Shown one piece after another: positions 17,400 through 26,006 of a DNA stretch of 64,000 nt. Source of the stretch: Bog-473 sp963777485 (lineage in GTDB: Bacteria; Actinomycetota; Acidimicrobiia; Acidimicrobiales; RAAP-2); NCBI GenBank assembly GCA_963777485.1, contig CAVZQP010000003.1, positions 248,001 through 312,000 on the forward strand. The letters run 5' to 3'. The notes below the pieces were generated by a model that was given only the letters and a program-made list of their open reading frames with translations, was not told where the DNA came from and did not search any database. Within the stretch, counting starts at the first letter, position 1. The number at the start of each line of letters is the position of its first letter. Made by a program: the position numbers and the translations under genes.

Positions 17400-19925
17400 A
17401 TGGTGACCGTGGCCAGGTATCGCTTTGCGGCGACACTCCGCCGTCGCTGGCTGGGCTATGTGAGTATTGCCCTCCTCGTCGGATTGGTCGGCGGGATCGC
17501 CATGGGGTCGATCGCGGCGGCTCGGCGGACCCAGTCGTCGTATCCAGCCTTTCTCGCGAGCACGAACGCGTCGGAGCTCACGATGTCGACGTACGGGACG
17601 ACCGGCAGCAGCGCGGCCAATGGCTATTCGGCGAAGGTGACGCGCGCAATCGCGCATCTCCCAGAGGTCAAACGGGTCGAGGGTTGGGTGGGCCTCGGAG
17701 TCGTGCCGGTGGCGCCCGACGGAGCACCAATGCTGAACTCGTCGCTTAATTCGGCCGGCAGTCTCGACGGCCTCTATTTCAACGAGGACCGCGCCACCCC
17801 CGTCGTCGGTCGGATGGCGAATCCACGTCGCGTCGACGAGTTCGTCACCACCGCGTTGGGGGCGCGCGCGTTGGGCTGGCACGTGGGCCAAGTCGTTCCC
17901 ATGGGGGTGTACACGTCCACCCAGTTCGGAGAGGCAGGTTTCGGCACGCCGCGCGTGGCGCCCGAACGCAGGATCGACATGAAGCTCGTCGGTATCGTCG
18001 TCTTCAACAATCAGGTGATCGAGGACGACGCCGACCGCCTCCCCACCGATGTCCTGTTCACCCCCGCCCTGACCCGAACGCTGCTCACGTCCAATTCGAT
18101 CCAGGGCACGTGGTACGCCATGCAGCTCCAACACGGCACCTCCATTTCCGCCGTTGAAGAGAAGCTCCTCCACCTGCTTCCGAGTGGGAGCGATGCCAAC
18201 TTCAGCCTCACCGCAATCACCGAGACCAAGGTGGAGCGGGCCGTCAAACCGGAATCGATCGCACTTGGGGTGTTCGGCGCGATTGCGGCTTTGGCGGCGT
18301 TGGCGATCGGGACGCTCGCCATATCGCGGGAGTTGCGCTCGGGTGAGGAGGATCTCGCCGTGCTCCGCGCTCTCGGGGCCGGCCCCGGAACCACGATGGC
18401 CGACGGGCTGGTCGGCGTCCTCGGCGCGATCGTGTGCGGCGCCCTCTTGGCGGTGGCGCTCGCCATTCTGTTGTCGCCGCTGTCCCCGCTCGGACCAATC
18501 CGGGCCGTGTACCACGAGTCCGCATTTGCGCTCGACTGGACCGTCCTGGGCCTGGGGCTTCTCGTGATGATTGGCGGGCTCGGCGCGATCGCAGTGGCGC
18601 TGGCCTATCGGGGCGCCCCGCACCGTGTCGCGACCAATTCCCGCAACGACCACCGACGCGACTCGAGGCTGCTGCAGACGGCGACCTCCTCGGGCCTGCC
18701 GGCCGCTGCGGTCGTGGGGCTCCGCTTCGCCGTGCAGTCCGGTCGTGGCCGGACCTCGGTCCCCGCCCGCTCCGTCCTCGTGGGCGCCACGCTGGCCGTG
18801 ATCCTTGTGACTACGACCCTCACGTTCAGCAGCGGGCTCAACACCTTGGTGTCGCGTCCCGCACTGTACGGATGGAATTGGAACTACGCGCTGAACTCGG
18901 AGAACGACGTCCCCCCGGCAGCCCTCACCGTCCTGCACCGCGACCCTGACGTAGCGGCCTCATCCGGCTACCTCCCGCTCTCGGTACAGATCGACGGTCA
19001 GACCGTCCCTGTGCTCCTTGGGGACAACCACGCGACCGTCGCGCCACCGGTCCTCACCGGACATGCGGTCGATGCCAACAACCAGATCGTCCTGGGCCCG
19101 ACGACGCTTTCGCTCCTGCACAAACACGTTGGCGACACCGTCATCGGTTCGTTCGGCACCCCGAACACCGCCCCGCTCTACCTCCCCCCGTTCAAGGTGG
19201 TCATCGCCGGCACGGCCACGCTCCCAGCCATCGGCGGCACCAGCAATTTCACCGACCACACTTCCATGGGTACCGGAGCGGTCCTCTCGAAGGACGTCAG
19301 CCCTGCGATCGCAGGGGCCAGCCAGAGCCCGGACCCGAACGAGAACGGACCTGGCTTGGTCTTCGTGCGCCTACGCGACGGCATCAGCGCTGCGGCCGGA
19401 CGGGCGGACATGCTGCGCATCACCACCGTGGCCGACCAGGCCTTCGCCGCCGACATGAACACGACAGGCGACACGGTCACTGTGCTCGGCGTCCAACACC
19501 CGGCGGAAATCGTCAACTACCAGTCCACCGGCGCCACGCCCGTCGTCCTCGCCGCCGGTCTTGCCATCGGCGCCATCGTCGCACTGGCTCTCACCCTGAT
19601 CGCGTCGGTGCGGCGACGACGACGGGATCTCGCCATGTTGAAGACCCTCGGGTTCACCACCCGGCAGCTTGCCGCGACCATCGCCTGGCAGGCCTCGGTC
19701 ATCGCCGTGATCGCCGCCGCGATCGGTGTGCCCCTCGGCATTGCCGCGGGGCGGCAACTCTGGACTCTCTTCGCCCAGAACATCAACGCTGTCCCCGAGC
19801 CCACGGTGCCCGCCTCGGTGATCTTGGTGGCGGCGGGAGTTCTCATACTCGCCAATCTCGTCGCCGCGATCCCGGCGCGCGTCGCCGCGCGCACACCAGC
19901 CGCCCTTGTCTTGCGGACCGAGTAA
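17400..19925 (+). CDS. FtsX/MacB-type ABC transporter permease
   Basis: An 841-residue permease from ATG 17400. A first transmembrane segment (about 18-40, GYVSIALLVGLVGGIAMGSIAAA) precedes an extracytoplasmic MacB-like domain. It continues with a three-helix FtsX block (about 282-410, with GEEDLAVLRALGAGPG between helices), a second TM segment near 455-480, a second extracytoplasmic domain and a final FtsX block (about 710-835) with RRRRDLAMLKTLGFTTRQLA. Duplicated FtsX domains are typical of macrolide- or lipoprotein-type exporters and peptide-sensing permeases. The cognate ATPase is not adjacent on either side, which is unusual, since the pair is normally one operon. Confidence 0.88.
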   Translation: MVTVARYRFAATLRRRWLGYVSIALLVGLVGGIAMGSIAAARRTQSSYPAFLASTNASELTMSTYGTTGSSAANGYSAKVTRAIAHLPEVKRVEGWVGLGVVPVAPDGAPMLNSSLNSAGSLDGLYFNEDRATPVVGRMANPRRVDEFVTTALGARALGWHVGQVVPMGVYTSTQFGEAGFGTPRVAPERRIDMKLVGIVVFNNQVIEDDADRLPTDVLFTPALTRTLLTSNSIQGTWYAMQLQHGTSISAVEEKLLHLLPSGSDANFSLTAITETKVERAVKPESIALGVFGAIAALAALAIGTLAISRELRSGEEDLAVLRALGAGPGTTMADGLVGVLGAIVCGALLAVALAILLSPLSPLGPIRAVYHESAFALDWTVLGLGLLVMIGGLGAIAVALAYRGAPHRVATNSRNDHRRDSRLLQTATSSGLPAAAVVGLRFAVQSGRGRTSVPARSVLVGATLAVILVTTTLTFSSGLNTLVSRPALYGWNWNYALNSENDVPPAALTVLHRDPDVAASSGYLPLSVQIDGQTVPVLLGDNHATVAPPVLTGHAVDANNQIVLGPTTLSLLHKHVGDTVIGSFGTPNTAPLYLPPFKVVIAGTATLPAIGGTSNFTDHTSMGTGAVLSKDVSPAIAGASQSPDPNENGPGLVFVRLRDGISAAAGRADMLRITTVADQAFAADMNTTGDTVTVLGVQHPAEIVNYQSTGATPVVLAAGLAIGAIVALALTLIASVRRRRRDLAMLKTLGFTTRQLAATIAWQASVIAVIAAAIGVPLGIAAGRQLWTLFAQNINAVPEPTVPASVILVAAGVLILANLVAAIPARVAARTPAALVLRTE

Positions 19926-20143
19926 CCGAATCGCACTCTTCCATCAGGGTTCGGCATCGGGACTCCAATCGGGCACATCCGGCGCGCCAAGAGCGAGCAT
20001 CAGCGCGACACGGCGTCTTCATCCAAGAACGTGCTCGCACGCGCCAAGGGCGTCACATGCTGTTCGACATGAACTCCAACGATCCGTCCGTCATGGGTTG
20101 TCCGAACGGGTCCCCGGTCACACGGTCAGTGGATGCCCGTCTT

Positions 20144-21034
20144 CTAGTTCCTTCGATACAAGAACCCGTGCAGGTGGACCGTAACTCCAACGTAGCCGTT
20201 GACAAAGTTGAGCCATAGCGGACCGCCCATCTGGCCAGCGATGACGCCCGGAATGTCCGGCGTATAGAAACGAATTCCGGGATTGGTCCACTTCGCAGCA
20301 AACGCATCTTGGACCGAGTAGTTCGGACTGTGCGACACGGGAACCGATCCGATGAGTCCGCTGACAGGCCCCCCGTTGGTGCCCGAGATAAGGACGCTCT
20401 TGCTGCTTGAGCCGCTCCACTGGAGTGTGGCGAAGAGCGCCGGAATGGAGAGCACCGGTACCGTCCATGGGACGGAACTCCCGAAACTCGTTCCAATACA
20501 CATTCCAAAGGAGGCTCCAAAATTGGGGCACGGTGCGTTGGTATCGAAAGACAGCTGAAACGAGCAGACCTGCTCGGTTGAAGGGCATTTAGGGATGATG
20601 TCGTTCTTGCTCTCCGACGCGATGGTGCTGCTCGCGGTACTGGCACAAGACTTTGAATGCAGGAGTGCATAAAACTTGCCCGAGGCCTTTGACCGGACAA
20701 GCCATCGGTCGCCACTCGTCGTTTCCGATGGCGTAACCGTCGCGACCTTCGTGTCGGCGGCAGCATCCTGGGTCGAACCGACTTGCTCCATGAGAGCGAC
20801 CGTGTCCGCACCGCAGTGGGCATTCTTTTGGTCACCGGTCACGTATCCGAAGAGCCCGTCCGGCCACGACGTGATCGAAACGGCGTCCGCGGTCACAGGC
20901 GAGGCCGCGGCGGCTTCGTCGTTACCAATACAAAGACACATTCCCCCAAGTGCCATGAGGGTGCTGGCTGCCGCCACGACGCACACGTGGAGCGCGCCAA
21001 CCGACGTTCGAAGTCCGCCTGTGGTTCCCGCCAC
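20144..21034 (-). CDS. Secreted protein of unknown function
   Basis: A 296-residue product with an N-terminal hydrophobic segment (about 10-35, LHVCVVAAASTLMALGGMCLC) ending in Ala-rich EAAAASP, a plausible signal peptide. The mature part is Ser/Thr/Gly-rich, contains scattered Cys pairs (HCGADTV, SKSCAST, KCPSTEQVC, PCPNFG) and ends in aromatic strands (GGPLWLNFVNGYVGVTVHLHGF). I do not recognise the family. It is convergent with the FtsX permease, about 220 bp away. The Cys residues could form disulfides outside the cell. Confidence 0.6.
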   Translation of the reverse strand: MAGTTGGLRTSVGALHVCVVAAASTLMALGGMCLCIGNDEAAAASPVTADAVSITSWPDGLFGYVTGDQKNAHCGADTVALMEQVGSTQDAAADTKVATVTPSETTSGDRWLVRSKASGKFYALLHSKSCASTASSTIASESKNDIIPKCPSTEQVCSFQLSFDTNAPCPNFGASFGMCIGTSFGSSVPWTVPVLSIPALFATLQWSGSSSKSVLISGTNGGPVSGLIGSVPVSHSPNYSVQDAFAAKWTNPGIRFYTPDIPGVIAGQMGGPLWLNFVNGYVGVTVHLHGFLYRRN

Positions 21035-21539
21035 TATTTCACCTCATACCCTCGAATGAAGGGCCAACCTAACAGCGGAACACAGCTGAAACCTGGCTTA
21101 TCCCATTGTGCGGAGTGCGGCACACTTGCTGAATATCGTGTTCGCTAGAACTCCCACAACGTGAGTTTCACCACGCCGTGGTCAAGGAGCTCGTCCATCA
21201 CTTCGACGGGCTCCTGACGTTGTCGTCAAGAGGCGATCGATACTGCCGGGCAATGGCCAGCTGCTGCAGGAACAACGCGTAGGCACATTCCAAATATCGC
21301 AGAAAGCTTTGGAACCGCTTGCAACCCCCCTGAAAGTTCATAGAGCACCACGCATTCGCTTACGTACTGAGCTCGAATCAACTCTTGCAACAGGACACCG
21401 ATCGAACACGGTTCGCGCGGCGACAGCTCGTGCTCGCACGCTTCAACGGGTACCAGCGCGCAACATCTCCGTCACGAGGTCGCCGTAGGTGGAGCCGACG
21501 ATGTGACTCTGAACTGACTTCTCGGCATCGGACCCGCAC
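21035..21539. other. Gene-free stretch before att copy 4
   Basis: No supportable gene. The only structure I see is the approach to the degraded att copy at its right end. Confidence 0.4.
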
Positions 21540-21561
21540 CATTCGAACCACGCCACCTCCA
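21540..21561 (+). other. Degraded att core copy 4
   Basis: TTCGAACCACGCCACCTCCA preceded by CA differs from the ssrA end at four of 22 positions. It is followed by the same small hairpin TCACG..CGTGA and GAGGGTCGTT block as copy 3. The decay fits the oldest integration, farthest from ssrA. Confidence 0.55.
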
Positions 21562-21649
21562 AGGGCTTTCACGCAATCGTGAGGGTCGTTTGAGGTTGCG
21601 GCGAGACTCGCGTGGCATAGATGTAGCACGTTCGTAGTATGATTGTGGC

Positions 21650-21886
21650 ATGAGCAGAGTTCGTCTCAGCACGACCGTCGATGAGCAGCTCCTCGAGGAT
21701 GCTCGTCAAGCGAGAGCTGGAAAGCCTGACTCGGTGCTTATCGACGAGGCTCTCGTCGCGTTATTGGCCAAGGATCGTGCCGCCGAAGTGGACGCCGCGT
21801 ACGCGTCGTATGACGAGCACCCACTTTCCGAAGAGGACGCGTGGGGCGACCTGGATTCCTTTCGTGATGCCGCCGGCGCTTCATGA
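21650..21886 (+). CDS. Antitoxin of MazEF-like pair
   Basis: A 78-residue protein with an N-terminal ribbon-helix-helix-like DNA-binding pattern (RVRLSTTVDEQLLEDARQ, then DSVLIDEALVALL) and an acidic C-terminal tail (DEHPLSEEDAWGDLDSF) of the kind that wraps the toxin. It overlaps the toxin start by four bases (ATGA), so translation is coupled with the antitoxin first, as expected for a type II module. Such antitoxins bind their own promoter together with toxin; no operator is obvious in the ~90 bases after the att copy. Confidence 0.8.
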   Translation: MSRVRLSTTVDEQLLEDARQARAGKPDSVLIDEALVALLAKDRAAEVDAAYASYDEHPLSEEDAWGDLDSFRDAAGAS

Positions 21887-22209
21887 GTCCATTGCCGTTA
21901 CGAGGCGACATCTGGTGGTGTGAGCTGCCCGATATCGGTCGCAGACCTGTCGTCGTGTTATCTCGTGATGCCGCAATCCCTCGACTGCGTCGCACTCTCG
22001 TGGCTCCTTGCACTACGACGATCCGTGGACTGCCGAGCGAGGTGGTGCTCGATCCAGGTGAAGATCCGGTTCCATTACGCTCAGCGGTGAATCTGGATTC
22101 GGTCGAAAGTGTCGCGGTCGCTGTCCTTGTCGAACGAATCGGTCGCCTTGCCGACGCAAGGATGCATGAGGTTTGCGCTGCGCTCGAGGTGGCCGTCGAT
22201 TGCGAATGA
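21883..22209 (+). CDS. MazF/PemK-family endoribonuclease toxin
   Basis: A 108-residue toxin with the family opening LRGDIWWCELPDIGRRPVVVLSRD, the central VAPCTTTIRGLPSEVVLD strand pair and SAVNLDSVESVAV. MazF toxins cut single-stranded mRNA at short sequences; the cleavage motif cannot be predicted. It partners the antitoxin that overlaps it. Location next to the outermost att copy suggests it arrived with, or stabilises, the island. Confidence 0.88.
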   Translation: MSPLPLRGDIWWCELPDIGRRPVVVLSRDAAIPRLRRTLVAPCTTTIRGLPSEVVLDPGEDPVPLRSAVNLDSVESVAVAVLVERIGRLADARMHEVCAALEVAVDCE

Positions 22210-22331
22210 GTAATCGCTCCCCGCTAAACCATCTGGGTCTCGCCGAAATCGCGTCGAGACTGACTATGGAATGAGATCGCTACAGGGCACAGACGGGACA
22301 CATCCCTCCGCGACCTCGGACGATCCCGTAG

Positions 22332-22365
22332 GAACGCCCGCAGCACGACGTCGGCCCGGGCGTTC
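22332..22365. terminator. Inverted repeat between convergent genes
   Basis: GAACGCCCG (22332-22340) and CGGGCGTTC (22357-22365) form a nine-pair stem with a 16-base loop, followed by TTCTC. It sits between the convergent toxin and PhyH genes and could end transcription from both sides. Confidence 0.45.
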
Positions 22366-22439
22366 TTCTCCCGACAGCCTCCTCCTTCGATCGAGCTCAT
22401 GGCGATTGAGAATGGCCAAGATGTCCTGGTCGGCGGCTC

Positions 22440-23336
22440 TCAGCGGTAGGGCGTCAGGTCGGCACGGGGGTAGCGCGCCTGGGTGTCAGCCAGGGTCTGC
22501 TCGTCCCAGTACGGATCGCCCGGTGCGGGGAATCCAAAGACCGCGCGCTCCTGGGGCGTCGCCCGCTCGATCAGCTCGCACCAGTCAGGGCCCAGTGCAT
22601 TGGCGGGCCACGCGACTCTTCCGGTCCAGCGGCGCCCCCACACGTCGTAATGAGTGGACAGAGTGAATCGGGCTGAGCGCTCGCCGGTCATGCGCGACCC
22701 ACGATGCAGTACGTCGGGCCGGTAACAGAACAGAGTCCCGGCCGGCCCCGTCACCGAAATCTCCTCCTCGGCGAACGTCCCGGCCGGCAGGTAGGTCCAG
22801 GCATAGTCAGTGCCCCCATCGACGAGGGAACTCGGCCAGAAGGGAACGCGCTCCCCAACGGACAGCGGGACGACCTTTGTGGGTCCGTCCTCCTCGGTGA
22901 CGTCCGAAAGCAGGATCAGGCTCTGCATCTGGGTGGCCGTGTCGGACCTCTTGGGGACGACCAGGGTGTGGTTGCCGAAGTCGCGGTGGTGGCTCTGGTC
23001 GTAATCCACGGCCCCGGCGTACTTGGCCCACAGCTCGGCTTCGTAGAGACGGAGGTCGTCCGAGCCCAAGAAGCGCTTCGCCAGGTCGAGGAGGTCGGGA
23101 TGAAAGGTCAGGCGGTTCAAGTCCCAGGATCGCCACGGTCCCCCGATGATGCCGGCGAACTGGCTCGTTGCCAGGAAGGCGTGCGCCGTCGGGTCTGCGA
23201 AGTACTCCTGGGGCCTGGGGTAGTGCAGCCACAGCGCATTCTGGGCCAGCTCCAGTTCGTCGGTCCCGAGGAAGCCCTCGAACACCAGATAGCCCCGCTC
23301 CCCCAAATCCGACAAGCATCGATCCGGCACCCTCAT
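22440..23336 (-). CDS. PhyH-family Fe(II)/2-oxoglutarate dioxygenase (copy 1)
   Basis: A phytanoyl-CoA-dioxygenase-like enzyme of 298 residues from ATG 23336 (MRVPDR, the same start as copy 3). The iron ligands are His117-x-Asp119 in SHHRDFG and His211 in DVLHRGS; the nearby Arg in ERSARF would bind 2-oxoglutarate. The WDLNRL and YEAELWAKYAG blocks are shared with copy 3. These enzymes hydroxylate small molecules or lipid acyl chains, and bacterial ones often act in secondary metabolism. The substrate is unknown. No operon partner is evident; the VOC gene upstream is 136 bp away on the same strand. Confidence 0.85.
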   Translation of the reverse strand: MRVPDRCLSDLGERGYLVFEGFLGTDELELAQNALWLHYPRPQEYFADPTAHAFLATSQFAGIIGGPWRSWDLNRLTFHPDLLDLAKRFLGSDDLRLYEAELWAKYAGAVDYDQSHHRDFGNHTLVVPKRSDTATQMQSLILLSDVTEEDGPTKVVPLSVGERVPFWPSSLVDGGTDYAWTYLPAGTFAEEEISVTGPAGTLFCYRPDVLHRGSRMTGERSARFTLSTHYDVWGRRWTGRVAWPANALGPDWCELIERATPQERAVFGFPAPGDPYWDEQTLADTQARYPRADLTPYR

Positions 23337-23471
23337 CAAGGTCTGACGCTATCGGCGCGTCGCTGTAGCTCCCAAAGTTCGAACGGGCGCGGCAATCAAG
23401 GGCTTATTCATTCGTCGGGCAAAGGCGCCACCGGGGCGGCGTCCGGGTTTATACGCCTGCTGACCTTGTCC

Positions 23472-23894
23472 TCAGATGTCGGCCGAGCCGTGCTCCATGC
23501 TCTGCACGTCGAAGTAGATAGGTAGCAGGTACTTGACGTAGAAGGCGTGCACGGTCACTCCCGGATACTGCAGATCCTTGTACCGCTTGATCTTGACCCG
23601 ATCGTCCTTCTCGGCGTAGCGCTCGCATGCGACCAGCAGGTCGTCTACCTCTTCGCGGGAGTCTTGCAGCAATCCGAGATGGTCGTAGCCGGGCGAGCTC
23701 ATTGGCTTCTCGCTCTCGGCTAGCAGGATGAATTGGTCCGAGTCGGGCAGCAGAAGGTGGCAGGACTGCCCGACCACCTCGGTGTCGAGCGCGGTCCATC
23801 CGAAGATGGAGCCGTAGAAGGCGTCGACTTCCTCCCGGAACTCCTTGGTCAGAGTGCCGACCGGGAACGTCATCTCCATATGGTTGAAGCGCAT
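23472..23894 (-). CDS. VOC (glyoxalase/bleomycin-resistance) superfamily protein
   Basis: 140 residues with the paired beta-alpha-beta-beta-beta modules of the VOC fold: FNHMEMTFP, AFYGSIFGW, SCHLLLPDSDQFILLAE, then YDHLGLL, a helix with EEVDDLLVACERY, and HAFYVKYLLPIYFDVQ. His5 and the second-module residues could bind a metal. Members are lyases, dioxygenases or binding proteins; none is specified here. It is upstream of the PhyH gene on the same strand. Confidence 0.7.
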   Translation of the reverse strand: MRFNHMEMTFPVGTLTKEFREEVDAFYGSIFGWTALDTEVVGQSCHLLLPDSDQFILLAESEKPMSSPGYDHLGLLQDSREEVDDLLVACERYAEKDDRVKIKRYKDLQYPGVTVHAFYVKYLLPIYFDVQSMEHGSADI

Positions 23895-24028
23895 CGAAAT
23901 CTCCCTTGTTCACGCTCTCTCAGAGACCGGCAACAATCTGAGTCGGGCATCGCAGGATCGCGGCAGAGGACCTGCACCGGCAAGAGTGTCCCACTTTGTC
24001 TGTCGTCAGGTGGGCAAGAATGCCCCCA

Positions 24029-24355
24029 ATGGCGTTTGGCCAACAGTCAGGTCCACCTGCCTCAGCAAAGCAAGTGCGAGAACTCATGGACCTCCTCAAA
24101 GAGGCAGGACATTCCGATTTCCGCGATGCCCGTGGGCCAATGGGATTCACTCAGCGCCAGGCAGCTGGAAAGTTCACACGCGATGAAGCGACGGAGTTCA
24201 TAGACCAGCTACTGGATGCGCAATCTATTGGGAGCATTGCCGTCGCGACGCCAACGTGGCGGCAATCCGCCCAGGAGCAAATGCTTAGTTCCCTGCCGTC
24301 GGAACAGCTTGCCGGGGAGCTTCGCCGTCGTGGATGGACTGCCATCGCACCCTAG
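24029..24355 (+). CDS. Small conserved-looking protein, function unknown
   Basis: 108 residues from ATG 24029 (MAFGQQSGPPAS); earlier starts exist but add an unlikely Arg-rich lead. The visible pattern is SAKQVRELMDLLKEAGHSDF, RDARGPMGFTQRQAAGKFTRDEATEFIDQL, a variable linker, and a C-terminal LPSEQLAGELRRRGW. I have an impression of having seen this first block repeated in other actinobacterial proteins but cannot name a family. The two helical blocks suggest a small binding or adaptor protein. Confidence 0.55.
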   Translation: MAFGQQSGPPASAKQVRELMDLLKEAGHSDFRDARGPMGFTQRQAAGKFTRDEATEFIDQLLDAQSIGSIAVATPTWRQSAQEQMLSSLPSEQLAGELRRRGWTAIAP

Positions 24356-24450
24356 GCCAGCGTCTGGGGGCACCCGTTTGTTACAACCAGGGTCGTGCCG
24401 CCGTACCAATCTTGTTCCGGCGCCAGGAACCGAGTTGTTCGGAGGATCGC

Positions 24451-24717
24451 TCATCCCTCGATGAGGATCACCATCGTCTCGGGCAGAACCCCATCGTGCT
24501 TCATGGCCTCGGCGGCAGCCTCTGACTGCATGGCGGAAGCGAATGCGTCCACGTCCGGGACGTCCATGAGGACCGCCACCTTCGTCGGGTCATCGGGGCT
24601 CACGAACGTCCTGATGTTGGTGACGCCGAGCGGGCCGAAAAGTTCTTCGCGCTTGGGCGAATTCAGCCAGTGGTCCTTGTCCTTCGAGATGTCGTGGTGC
24701 CCGATTATGGTCGGCAT
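24451..24717 (-). CDS. Small ferredoxin-like-fold protein, possibly antibiotic-monooxygenase-related
   Basis: 88 residues with strand-helix spacing suggestive of a dimeric alpha+beta barrel: MPTIIGHHDI, a helix KREELFGPLGV, TNIRTFVSPDDPTKVAVLMDV, DVDAFASAMQSEAAAEAM and a closing strand TMVILIEG. Such proteins include small monooxygenases, cyclases and stress proteins. The family assignment is inference from fold pattern only. It is transcribed in the same direction as the SRPBCC gene 175 bp upstream. Confidence 0.5.
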   Translation of the reverse strand: MPTIIGHHDISKDKDHWLNSPKREELFGPLGVTNIRTFVSPDDPTKVAVLMDVPDVDAFASAMQSEAAAEAMKHDGVLPETMVILIEG

Positions 24718-24891
24718 GGCGTCCTCTCTCTGGTCATCAGTGACGGTAGTTCATAATCGGAGCGCAAAGAGGCGAGCACCAATCCCATGAAGGTCGGACC
24801 ATCGGCTCAGGCACTCCATCCCGTCGCACGCGGCCGCGGTCTGACTCCCAGAACGTCCTAGAGGATCACCAACACGCTCCGGGCGGTGGAC

Positions 24892-25410
24892 CTACTTCGT
24901 AATGATCTTCTCAAGCTTCTCCAGACTGGCCGCCATGGACTCAAGCATCGAATTGTTCCCGTTGATCCACGTCCCACCATCGCTCAATAGGGAATGGCGT
25001 GTCTCCTCCGTCACGGTGCCAAAGTCAAATACCTCCGTGACGACAGTGGCATCGTCACCGTCCGGAACGAGGATGTAGCCCCAGCGGTAGCCCGCGGGGA
25101 TGCCGACTTTGGATGGATCATCACCCTCAGCCCGAGAAGGGTCTCCAGGGGCCGGTTCCCAAAAGATGCGCCGATCTGGCTCGAACTCCACCACATAGTT
25201 GAGCATGAGGTAGTCGTCTCCGAGCCGATGCATCTTCATGGTGAAGGTGTCGCCAACTTCAGAGATGGGGTGATCGAGGACGGCGCCTCGGAGCATGCCA
25301 GACCCGTCGAAATCCATATGACGTTGCGGTTTCGCCAGGACGTCAAAGACAGTGGCTGCCGGCGCTTCAATTCTGCGTGATACTTCGATCGGCTTGATTT
25401 CCTCTGACAT
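24892..25410 (-). CDS. SRPBCC-family ligand-binding protein
   Basis: 172 residues with the START/Bet v1-like pattern: VSRRIEAPAATVFDVLAKPQRHMDFDGSG at the N-terminus, central strands (TFTMKMHRLGDDYLMLNYVVEFEPDRRIFWEP), a GYRWGYILVPDGDDATVVTEVFDF block and a long C-terminal helix (MLESMAASLEKLEKI). The family binds hydrophobic ligands and includes polyketide cyclases. Its role here is unknown; the neighbouring small folds (VOC, barrel protein) and PhyH would fit small-molecule chemistry, but no synthase is nearby. Confidence 0.72.
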   Translation of the reverse strand: MSEEIKPIEVSRRIEAPAATVFDVLAKPQRHMDFDGSGMLRGAVLDHPISEVGDTFTMKMHRLGDDYLMLNYVVEFEPDRRIFWEPAPGDPSRAEGDDPSKVGIPAGYRWGYILVPDGDDATVVTEVFDFGTVTEETRHSLLSDGGTWINGNNSMLESMAASLEKLEKIITK

Positions 25411-26006
25411 CGTCCGATCCTCTCAATCGCTCTGCACCCGCACCATTGCGTGCATCACAGCAGTCATACGGTTGGACGTTTGTGGATTTCCGCGAACACG
25501 TTCCGCTCAAACATCTTATTTTCGGAACCGACGCAAGGCATCCACGTCGGTAGTGCTTCAACAGGGTGCTGACGGGCGCGCGGGCGGCATCAGCGGTCGG
25601 GCGCCAACAACTTCGTCGCAGCACCTCAGGTCACCGACACGACACTCGGCACTGCGGTGACCACCAGCGGTTGCCTCGGGTACATCGCGGAGGACGGGTT
25701 GCTCTCTGTTGCTGGGAGGGGCAACACACGATGTGAGGAGGAGCGCAGACACGCTCCCGCACGGTGGCCCGGCGTTGAGGAGAATGGACACGTTGAGGGC
25801 TGGACCCCGGAGCCATCGAAGCCGATAGTGGTGGTGGCAAACGCGCCGAGCATTTGCGCGACCCCCGCCCTCTTCCGGGTGGGGGTCGTTGCATTTCGGT
25901 TGCAGACGGGCACAAACCGTGCCTCATCCTCCAGCGGCGTGCGAAAATGGCCGAAATATCAGGCGGATGCCGGCAAAGGCGGCCCTGCAGGATCGAGAGG
26001 GGGAGC
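25411..26006. other. Gene-free stretch upstream of the histidine kinase
   Basis: No frame here has family features or a credible start. The one clear structure is the GC-rich hairpin at 25859-25889. The kinase ribosome-binding site (GAGAGGGGGAG) ends just before 26007. Confidence 0.45.
25859..25889 (+). terminator. Strong hairpin, probable terminator
   Basis: GACCCCCGCCC and GGGTGGGGGTC pair across a short TCTTCC loop with one bulge and are followed by GTTGCATTT. It could insulate the kinase operon from upstream transcription, although no plus-strand gene precedes it closely. Confidence 0.5.

Larger units (their letters stand above)
17219..21561 (+). mobile_element. Element 3 remnant between att copies 3 and 4
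   Basis: The compartment is bounded by att copies at 17197 and 21540. Cargo is an FtsX-family permease and a secreted protein of unknown function. No integrase, excisionase or replication gene remains. The right end lacks the arm repeat seen in elements 1 and 2, consistent with greater age or a different family. Confidence 0.4.

Noticed and set aside
17286..18938. A 550-codon minus-strand frame opposite the FtsX permease
   Set aside because: The composition is dominated by Arg, Gly, His and Glu with no domain pattern; the plus strand has clear FtsX blocks.
23466..23529. Extension of the plus-strand frame crossing the VOC gene as a separate protein
   Set aside because: It is antisense to PhyH copy 1 and the VOC gene and shows no motif.
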